The notes under the pieces were generated by a model that was given only the letters and a program-made list of their open reading frames with translations, was not told where the DNA came from and ran no database searches. The position numbers and the translations under genes were made by a program. From Acanthaster planci (taxonomy: Eukaryota > Echinodermata > Asteroidea > Valvatida > Acanthasteridae): a DNA stretch of 46,354 nt. The number at the start of each line of letters is the position of its first letter. Position 1 is the stretch's first letter. The stretch covers positions 1,008,713 to 1,055,066 of the forward strand of contig NW_019091417.1 of the NCBI RefSeq assembly GCF_001949145.1, in the 5' to 3' direction. Below, piece after piece: positions 25,601 through 34,600 of this stretch.

Positions 25601-26443
25601 AAACTAGCGTTTAAAATTTCGTAATAAAACATTTTAAATAACAAATCCAATAAGTATATAGAGTACGTGAATTCAACAATTTAAATATTAATTGAACCTT
25701 TTTCCCTTGAAATTGTATTTCATATGCTGTAGTCTACATTTAAAATATTAGATTCAATACTTTCAAAAGAGTAGTCAATCACCGATCACATGTAAAAAGG
25801 GAATTCGACGCTCCAGTTTTTAGAGTGTATCATGAAAAATAGGAGTGGATGGATAGAATGTTATTTAAAATGATCTGACGCTGTTTACAAGACACGGCAC
25901 AATCAAATTAACAATATATCATGACTTACTGCCAGAAACAATCAATGACTGTACAAGTGAATTGGCCAGCATGATTGATGAATAAAACGCAGACGACAAT
26001 CACAGAGGTTGGGAGTCCACATTTTTAACAAAATACCGAATAATATCAAGGGAGTCAAATTTCACAAGATATGCACCGGCATCTCACATTATGTTAATTA
26101 AGTTACCGGTCTCTCTTCATTTTTGCGGGCTTGAGCCAGTAACTCTAAGAATCCTAGCGCCTATCCTCTATGGTTTTTTCTCAAGAAACTTTTTTTGATA
26201 AAAGTATGATTTAGCGATATTTTTACTTTAAGTTTAGAACAGATACAAAACAACACAAAGTGAAATATGCACATCCATTTTTCTTTGGTAGGGAGTGGTA
26301 TTCATGCCCATCAGTTGTCTGCTTAATCAGTTTAAATGTAAGGTTACCATCATTTCAATTAATATCACGTGATTTACTTCAAGCGCAAATGCCATTTTAG
26401 TTTCTTTAGTTCAACAGTATGACTTTGAACGTTTCGATCACTG

Positions 26444-26453
26444 TCTTACCTGG
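26444..26453 (-). other. Splice donor ending the opsin exon (CAG|GTAAGA)
   Basis: On the minus strand the exon ends in CAG (26452-26450), followed by GTAAGA, a perfect donor in phase 0, right after the helix 8 segment. Read-through would add only three codons before a TGA at 26440-26438. The cytoplasmic tail is therefore encoded in at least one further exon at lower coordinates. One possible acceptor (TTGTACAG on the minus strand near 25950) would add a nine-codon tail, but nothing confirms it. Confidence 0.8.
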
Positions 26454-27319
26454 AACGATCGCCTAAACTGTGGGCTCATCAATCCGTAGATGATGGGATT
26501 AAAAACGATACAGGACTTCGCCACCAGAGCAGGAGCAGCTGAAACGGCAGGAGTAATATCTCGGTGGTCCCCAAATACGCTCCAGAGTGAGACGATACAG
26601 TAAGGAGTCCAGGCTGACAGGAAAAAACATAGGCAAACGAGCATCATGACCGTGGTGCGTTTCTCCATGGTCCGAGCGGAGCTCCGAAGCTGAAGGGACA
26701 CGGACTGGGACATCTGCTCTACAGTTCGCTTCCGGAGGAAAGTGAAGATTCGCCAGTAACAATAAACAATGACACTGAGTGGAGTGGTGAACAAAACTAT
26801 AAACATGAAGGCAATGTAGGACACAAAAAGAGGCGATTTTTTGCGATAGTTAATGTCACACTGCGTCTTGAATCCTTCAAGAATAAACTCATTCCAGCCA
26901 AACAGTGGAGGCATGGTGCAGATCAAAGTTATTGCATGCACCGCAACGATGACTTTCAGTATGGTTTTGATACTTATTCTTCGGTTCGGTCGATGTTTCA
27001 GGATCACAACATACCTATACATGGCTATGACCACAAAGGTGTTCAGTGAGATACAACCACAGTAGTAGTTGATAAATCCGTAATAGGTACACCCAGCTGC
27101 GCCATAGAGCCACTTCCCCGCAAAGCTACTAGAGCAAGACATGGGAGTACCTACTATAGCCATGGCTAAATCACTCCCGGACAGATTCATGATGAGACAA
27201 TTATTGGCCGTCCGGAGCTTCTTGAATTTACAGAAGGCTGCAATGACAATGAGGTTGCCAATGAAACCAGTGACAATGACAGCGCAAAGATAAGCGCCGA
27301 TTACGACGTACCCCGCCAT
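26450..27319 (-). CDS. Opsin, RGR/peropsin-like group (tetraopsin), seven-helix core exon; ends incomplete
   Basis: Retinal-binding class A GPCR; 290 codons from the ATG at 27319 to a CAG at 26450. Seen: seven hydrophobic helices; GN in TM1 (N22), D50 in TM2 (NLSGSD), disulfide pair C77 and C154, Y80 at bovine position 113, E148 exactly six residues before C154 (bovine E181, alternative counterion), P180 in TM5, E219 (E6.30), AWTPY in TM6 (W237), Schiff-base lysine K268 six residues before NPIIY (bovine K296/N302), then SPQFRRSF. Stretches such as PYCIVSLWSVFGD and APALVAKS resemble vertebrate peropsin and RGR. Odd: the (D/E)RY motif is YRY (Y101) and W4.50 is H128. The reading frame is intact, so this is not an obvious pseudogene. 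Only three residues precede TM1, and in-frame codons continue upstream to a possible acceptor (CCACAG, exon from 27358) with a CTAAC branch-like site; an upstream exon is likely. The subfamily (RGR, peropsin, other group 4) needs a tree. Confidence 0.93.
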
Positions 27320-27358
27320 AGTGTGCAATAACAGGCCGGAGGATGTTTCAAATACGCG

Positions 27359-28432
27359 CTGTGGATAAGTTTCAAGTTAGACTGGCTTCAGGGCGCCTAC
27401 ATACCGCTGCTGTCGTTAACAGTATCAGAGGTTGGCCGTAATGTTGACTCTAGACCATCGAGCTGTCAGCTTTGTAACCCCTCGTCTGGCAATTCGAAAA
27501 CATTGCAGGTGGTTTTTATATGCAGACACAGACATGTCGTGCATGATATATCACTTTCGCCCGCCCCAAGGTCTTTTCGTCCGGTGGTCGTGTTATCAAC
27601 CTCAAGATGTTATCCAGCTACACAAAAACTTGCCCGCATCTTTCAGACGCATGATGAAAGATATTTTTGTTTCTTGGACAAGTCATTTAGATTGCGACAT
27701 CGGAAAAACCCCCAACCCATTATCTCTCTTCTTGCATGTTGTTGCTTGAAATCTGTTCTGGCGAGTGATGATGATTTGATAGATTATGAATATGGTAAAT
27801 GGACGGTACCAATTATCAATTATCTGATATTACGTATGTAGGTGTGTGAAATTCAGAGCTGTGACTTAATTTGACCGGTGTAATGTGATAGCAATGACAG
27901 GTGTGTGGAGATGAGTCCAAGTAACCAAAACTTCGGGTCAAGCTAACCTACACCTCGAGACCAGTAATTCCCACTACTTCCCCTCAAACCATGCTGTATT
28001 TGTATACTACCGCGCGAAAAGTGGGTGTGGACGCTTGTTTTTTTTTTTTTTTTTTTTGTTCTTTGTGATCGCGTGCATAATGTCGTGGAGTTGGGTGAAT
28101 ACTAAGGCGAAGCTGTAGGTCAAGTTTTGACGCTCCCAGAATGCATTGCGCTTCTAGCATATCTCTGAGATTATAGAAGAGGATACGGAAACATTCATCT
28201 CAATCGAAATGACAGAAATTAACAAATCATCCAACTATGTCTGTAATATATCGGATATTAGTTACGGTTCAATTCATTTGACGTGGAATAAAACTACGTG
28301 GTCAGCACAACAAGTTTTGCAATATGTAGGTGATTGCGAGACAAGCTCAAGAAGTTCCAGACCAGGATACAGAGCAGTAGGCCTATCCAGTTCGTAATTG
28401 TTTTAGTCATACACGCGGACGTTCAACGATTG
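27359..28432. other. Upstream of the opsin exon; no exon assigned
   Basis: A first exon for the opsin N-terminus may lie here or further right, but no convincing start plus donor was found on the minus strand. A long T run sits at about 28037-28057. A plus-strand ORF (28209-28397) has three N-glycosylation sequons near its start but no recognised domain. Confidence 0.4.
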
Positions 28433-28997
28433 GCAGGCTCCCACTGGACGATTGCTGAAGTTGGTCGTTAACTTCCGGTTCCATGGTTCCATACGGCGAT
28501 CAATGCAACTCTATGGGTGCGTTCGATTAATTTACCACAACCCCGGCTGGCGAGTAGGTCTCTGGAGGCTGCCTGAGTGTAATGACGTCGTGGATGGACT
28601 ATTATGAACGCGGCGGGGACTTGACCTTTTACCCAGAATGTCTTGGCGAATACGCTCCAACGTTCGATTAGCCTCATTTCGAGGCTACCTTTGAGTGTAA
28701 CATTAGTGTATTCAGGGAAGCTAATCGAACACACCGTATGTACAGTGCATATGCAGTGGGCGTGGTTTAAAGTTAAGTGACGTCACACTTACGAACCGGG
28801 TAGTCTGTAGAAGAACAATTTCATTACTTTAATTTGGTTTTGTCTGATTTTTTTCCTCTCGCGAACAAGAAGTAAATAGTCTTACTGTGACATCACATGC
28901 ACCTGCACACGGAGTTACATGCACTGATCGCCGCTTACACGGAACCACGGAACCGGAAGTTAACGTGCACTTCAGAGATCGTCCAATGAGCACCTGC
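28433..28997. mobile_element. Composite inverted-repeat element with a nested MITE
   Basis: The outer ends are GCAGGCTCCCACTGGACGAT at 28433 and, on the opposite strand, GCAGGTGCTCATTGGACGAT ending at 28997. The arms stay similar for over 100 bp (AACTTCCGGTTCC, GGCGATCA-TGCA, TGACGTCACA / TGATGTCACA). The left arm is split by an insertion at 28516-28735. The same family at 16385-16510 is uninterrupted and shows the empty site (CTCTATGTGCAG). No protein is encoded. Confidence 0.7.
28516..28735. mobile_element. Nested 220 bp MITE
   Basis: The termini GGTGCGTTCGATTA and TAATCGAACACACC are 14-bp inverted repeats with one mismatch. TATG lies immediately left (28512-28515) and one base beyond the right end (28737-28740), a possible short target duplication. 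It interrupts the host repeat in the left arm, which the 16.4 kb copy shows without the insert. The superfamily is not assigned. Confidence 0.65.
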
Positions 28998-29146
28998 AAA
29001 TCGTGGCACGTCTGCCTTTGTGACGATATCACTTACGAACCGGATAAACTTTGTTCTAGAAATATGCCAGGGCTGCGTAGCACCATGATCAGAATATCGA
29101 CGAGAACGTAATATCAAATCAGTGCTCTGAAATATGTGATTGCGAG

Positions 29147-29213
29147 CTTTCGGTAATTGAGTACCTTCTTCAGGACAAGCAGATTTAATCAACTTTTTTC
29201 TAAGTTGATTAAA
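29147..29213 (-). repeat. Hammerhead-like core motif beside a 12-nt hairpin (retroelement-type signature)
   Basis: Reading the minus strand, CTGAAGA (29173-29167) is followed by A, a GGTA-CTCAAT-TACC hairpin, then GAAA (29150-29147). This is the order CUGANGA, stem II, GAAA of hammerhead ribozymes and resembles motifs near the ends of Penelope-like elements. A perfect hairpin (TTTAATCAACTT / AAGTTGATTAAA) lies at 29184-29213. I see no convincing stem III with the required cleavage-site UH, and no reverse transcriptase nearby, so activity is doubtful. Confidence 0.3.
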
Positions 29214-31475
29214 TGTTTATATTAGTTATACATTCGTTACTACTTGTTGATATATCTCACTGAAAAGCCTGAATTTAGTGGCAACTTAAGCTCGGGGACC
29301 GGATTGCTTACATCCATTTGTACTCAAAAGCCGTGCTGGTCAGACTGCTCCAGTAACCGATTAATTTCAACCAGCACTGATGGCAGTGAAGATCAAGACT
29401 GAGCGAGCAGTGATTGGAAACAAATGTGCCATGTGATAGTTATGGCTACGACTTGCAATAACATGTGCTCCTATGGAAGCCATTGTCTACCTACTCAGCC
29501 ATTTCCCATACACGTACATGTATATAACGGCCGCAGCCAGTTGAATCTGGACTCTGTTAGTCTGGTGGTCTCAAGCAGCGCAAACCAACTATCTGTGAAA
29601 GAATGTTCGAAAGGGGAACCAGACTAGTACGACTGCTCACATCGCAATTGAAGTGTAGCCTGTGCAATTCCTCCTTCTGCACACGCAATTGCTGATGTAA
29701 TCACATAATTAATTAGAAGTTAAGAACTTACGTGTGGATGAAAGAGAACCGTTTTGCAGAGGACTTTTTTTAGGAACATCCTGTGCTTGGAGGTAGGCCA
29801 CAGACAGAAAAATACTGTCTGACTGTAGCAAAGGCTTCCGAAGGTCTCTTTACATTAAGTCTGTAAGTTGAATACATGTAACATGAACACGTTACGACGA
29901 CGATGAACATGCAAACATAGTATGTTACATACACGATCTACATGTATATGTACCCGTAAACAGGGCCCTACGGTACAAGCGTTATTGCTGACACCGCATG
30001 AGTTATTTTTGCAGTGGTATAAGGAAAAGAGGAAATGTTTGTTCCTTTTTCCTTTCCACAGAGCCTCTCTACCCATAGGTCATGGCATGCCTGGGTATTC
30101 TGGAGTTCATACACGTGATGCATGTTACCCCCAGACATGCCTGGCCTTGTCCTATTTAAAATTCAGTTTGCTGTCTTTCAACCTCACCGTGCTCATAGCA
30201 AGCACAAGCAAATACTTTGGCCTATATGTACATGTAGATACTGAATTCTAACAGGCTTGACAGATCCTGGGAGGAAGGTGTTTTTTTCCTCTATGCAATA
30301 CTATGCTTAGTCATACAAAAGCCTGATCATGTCAGTTTAAAATTAAAAATTTCAGGGAGAAGGTAATTTCTTTTTATGAATTGCAAATTCCTTATTTTGA
30401 ATTACAAATTTGTTGTTTTGAATTACTAATTACAAATTACTTAATCTTAGACCTATTCGTCATTGCAAATTACTTGTACTAATCCTCAACAACCAATTAC
30501 ATTGTACTACCGTATACTACACCCTACATTGTAATCTGAATGTCTGAAATGTGACATCACTCCCATGTACATGTACTTGCTGCCCTGTCCAAAATTAGTA
30601 GCTATGGCTAGAAATTATGCATGTTCTGATAACCCAGCCGCAGCTGCAGACCAGTAATTCAAAATAATGAATTAGTGCGAGTAATTTATTGTAACAAGTG
30701 AGTGAACTCTACGTAGTTTCCCACAAAAATAACGTTTAACGTTTTTAAGTATGTTGTAGTGCACCAAATGTTGTAGGACATGTAGGATATCCATCGTCGT
30801 CACTCACTGTCCCCCATAACTTGCAGCTTCAGGGTAGTCCAGGTCAGACTTACATGTAACTTTTTACCAAACAACTCCCATTTGTTACTTTGCATTCCTT
30901 TGTTCTCAAAAGTGCCAAATTGTACATCAAGTCTGTAGCCTAGACATGTACAATCCCGTAGCATTACCCTATAACCATGTACCGTACATTTAGCCACATT
31001 CAGAGACCATACATGTTCATGTACAGTACTCGATTCCACCTCATAGCCAGTGATTCCAAGAGGTGCATTCTGAGTTTTGCAGTATTCTGATATTATTCCG
31101 GGTTGTAGTACATTTCCAGACAGTTTTCTTGCTTCTTGGACACATTACATGTACATGTAGTCACTGTCCAAGGAAGAATGTTTAATCATCTTCATGATTG
31201 TTATGGCTTTGTGTTTGCGATAGCCAATGCAACAGCATGCCACATGGACTTAGAGTATGACAAACTACACCTGTACCATACAGTACATGCACATGTACCA
31301 GTGCCCGCTGCATGTTACCTGATGATAGATTTACATGTACATGTATACAAGTCTGTGGCCTTGGTAGCGGTAGTTACTGGTACTAATAATGAATTTCAAT
31401 TTTGTAAATTGACTTTGCTTCACAGACTTTGGCATCCTACAGTCCTGCTGCTGGCCATAAAGCTATACAGGTGGC
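29214..31475. other. Region upstream of GHITM; promoter and 5' UTR not resolved
   Basis: Density of CATGTACATG palindromes rises from about 29.5 kb (29514, 29935, 30565, 31147, 31332). A 5' non-coding exon of GHITM probably lies somewhere here, but no TATA box or initiator can be assigned with confidence. Confidence 0.4.
30375..30475. repeat. Irregular tandem AT-rich repeats (GAATTACAAAT-like)
   Basis: GAATTGCAAATT, GAATTACAAATT and AATTACAAATTACTT recur at roughly 20-25 nt spacing. Low-complexity decay of a short tandem array. Confidence 0.5.
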
Positions 31476-31683
31476 ATGTTTGGGTCTAGACTCCTCATCA
31501 AGCTACCCATAACAGCATGTGTGTCTGCCTCTTCTGCCAGGGGCATGGCAATTTGCTTGAAACCAAGGTTAAGCATTGTGGTTCCAAGCAAGGGATATGC
31601 TAGCCAGAGCAGAATTGCAGCCAAGAGAGCTACTAAGACTAAGACCCTGAAGGAAATGGCTGTTGCACCTGCTGATGGCTCAG
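31476..31683 (+). CDS. GHITM: GHITM coding exon 1 (start and mitochondrial presequence)
   Basis: The exon opens at an ATG in GGCATGTTT and encodes 69 codons plus one base. The N-terminus is rich in Arg, Lys, Ser and Ala with no acidic residue for over fifty positions, as in a mitochondrial targeting peptide. It ends LKEMAVAPADGS, matching the LKE-A-EP region of vertebrate GHITM. The donor is CTCAG|GTAGAT. Acceptor-like AGs lie just upstream at 31425 (best pyrimidine tract), 31442 and 31470, so a non-coding 5' exon further left is likely. No in-frame upstream ATG was used because this one directly precedes the presequence. Confidence 0.88.
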
Positions 31684-34600
31684 GTAGATGGGTACATTAA
31701 CGTATTTGAGTGGTTACCAAAAAGTATTGATAGAAAGTAATATGACTCAGAATATCTGACATCAGAATATTCCAACCATCATGTTTCTTGCTTTCCACAT
31801 TACCAGTACATTAACCACTTCATGCCGGGGCATTTTTCAATGATGATGATGCTGGGCCGGCATGACTGTGATTTTTTCCGTTTTCAAAATCCTTCAAAAA
31901 TTCATCATTTCATTTAACGGTCGTTTATAGCCACATGAAGTAATCTTTAGGCACTACTCTAAGTTGACAGGTGACCTTCATTGACGCCCGAGTATTTCAC
32001 CCAGGCCTGCAACCTTGTAAAAAGAGCCCAGATTGTGCGGTGTTATGTAACTTTCTTTTATTCACGAACCTGGCTCAGTGCACTTCTGACCTCTTTTCAA
32101 TAGGGGCCAGAGTCCCCGGCAAGAAGTGGTTAAGGCACAACAAGCAAGTGTTCAACCATACCAGTCATGTTTAATGAGACCGCTAATTGGTCTGAATGTT
32201 ATACCGGTACCTCGGTTTTTAAAATATCTTTGAAAATTTGCTCATGTTTGCCCACACTCAGTGTAAACAGTTTCATGGGAACCCATTGCATTCAATATTT
32301 TGTATAGTTTGCAGGAAACTCTTTTACTACTCATCTGTGCACATTTAACAATGAAACTAAGGGCTGTCCATGCCAACAAAAAGGAAATTTGTCATGGAAT
32401 ATTTGAACAACGATCTTCCTCTGGACAATCAGCCGTGTGTGCATTCTTGGTGTATCTCTAAACGTTAGAATATGCAACACTACTCATGCATATGTATTAC
32501 TGATTGTTTACATGTGTGAACATAATGTACATCCATGCTATTACGCATATTTATCTGTAGCATATGAGGGTTTTGCATGGATGGGGGATTTGGCTGATGA
32601 ACAGTGGTTCATAAACACTGCATTACAATGAGCAAACTGACCTTATTGTTTTGGCTAAAACTATGCAGTGGTTCTTGTGATTTGTGACAACTGCTTAATG
32701 ATGGGCCACATACATGTACACCTTACGTTACATGTACCGGTATTCAAATTACCTGCCTTTTCTCACAGACCACTCTGCCCATTTATCTTACACAGTTGAC
32801 AATCTTGGCCATGCTGTTCCGTATTCACAATAGCTTTCAGTAAGCCTTCCACCTGTATGAAGATGTTTTACGTGTACATGTAAATGCAGTTGATAATGAC
32901 CTGATGCTTGATTGATTTTTAATCAGCAGTGATGCATACCAAGCGTCTTTCTACTTGCAGATGATTAGGTCAATTTGAAGCTTGTGACCTTCTTTTATGG
33001 AACAACTATCTTTATTACCTCACTTTGTACTGTATGAGGAGATCAAATGATCTTAAATCACTCTTGGTTTTTTTTTTCTCTCCTATGTGTAGCTATTAGT
33101 ATAGGGCGGGGGGCTTTAGCAGGTGCGGCAGCTGTTGGGATCGGTGCTCTGTGCTACTACGGCCTTGGCTTGTCTAAAGATGTGGGGGCATTAGAACGAG
33201 CAGCGTAAGTACCAGCCAAATTATGATTCAATTAGAAGTCCTGTTAAATTTCAAACCGATTGATCAAGTGGACATCCAATTAGCTGTCAGTTGGAAAGTA
33301 GGCATTGAAATTGTTTTTCCAGTCACATGTAATTTTGTAAATCACGAACCTTGAAGTAAATACTGGTATCAGGATTAAATGGTTGACCTAAAAACACCCC
33401 CCTCCATTTCTTACCTCAAACCTTGTTCACGTAAAAGGCTTACTGTGATTGCTGTATTTTATTTAGGAAATGTACATCTGCATGTGCATGCACATGTAGA
33501 TGTACATAACTTGTCAACCAGAAATAGAAGTGGTTACTGTTGCCATACATGTAACCGTGACCTGTACCACCCTTATGTAAAGTTGATGTGTATGCATTCA
33601 ATGTTCCTCTCTTCAACAAAATGTACATATATGTGTAAATAATGCTCGCAAAAAGGAACATGCTTATCGAGTAAGTCCTTGTATGAAGAACATATAAAAG
33701 TTCATGTGTGGTACCACTGCTGTTATGGTTTGTACAGGTATGTGTAAGAAGGTTTTTTTCAAAATTGAGTATTTTGATCTACATGTACATGTACATATAG
33801 AGTTGGGTGCCAGTATTGTTTTTCTCAAATTGGATGAGTGTGTTTGTTGATTGATACTTAATTTCCTGGTTCAAAGACTTCAATTTGCAGCTATCTGGCT
33901 AGCATAGTATTTAAAAAAAAAATCTTGTTATGCCCTTACCGTGAACGGGGTCACATCTCAGCGACGTAAATTCTCACAAGAATGACTCTGTCACCAATGT
34001 GTCAGGCACTAACACCTTCCAGTGAGTGACCTGCATTCCAAAAAGGATGACCAATCTGGTCTTGGTGTTGATTCTTTACTTACATGTAAATCTAATAATG
34101 ATGCAGGAACTACCCCCACTGAATCCTTTTCACTCCTGGTGTTCTTGAGTTGATGAGCCACCAGATAATACTTGCCCTGGTACTTGGCAAATAATAAACC
34201 AAGATGGCACAAGAATGAAACATGATTACAGTATGGATGTCAGAGACCATTGTATTTAATCGTTCCTCCCAAGGGACCGCCTGTGTCTAACAGCTCAGCG
34301 GGTCATTCTCTAAAGAAAGAAATAAAATGCAATGCATGATGTCTGGTCTTAGTGCAGAGTGAATTAATCTTCGAGTGCAGTGCAAATGAATTATCCGGCA
34401 TTGCAGTGAAAATTTCCTCTATTTCAAGGCTTAACAATGTGGTACATTTGCAAGTAAATATTTGTATGCATATAGTAAAACACACCAGCTGTAATAAGTG
34501 ACTCCTGTGCTGTGAGAATACTTGCTGTGCTTTATTGAACAACCTTGCTATTTGATGAGAAGGAATGGTTTATTAGTTAATAGCAAGGTTGATTGGGTCA

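Larger units (their letters stand above)
19711..26437. other. No confirmed gene between the TA-flanked MITE and the opsin
   Basis: Apart from the repeats and the doubtful ORF listed separately, nothing is identified. A plus-strand open stretch at 22588-22853 follows a very strong pyrimidine tract and CAG, but its product is not recognised. The missing 3' exon(s) of the opsin, on the minus strand, should lie in the right part of this interval or further left. Confidence 0.45.

Noticed and set aside
26499-26762. Minus-strand ORF in another frame inside the opsin exon
   Set aside because: It is a shadow of the opsin reading frame.
31136-31489. 117-codon plus-strand ORF overlapping the GHITM start
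   Set aside because: Its HVHV-type composition comes from CATGTACATGTA repeats; the GHITM frame with its homology is the real one.
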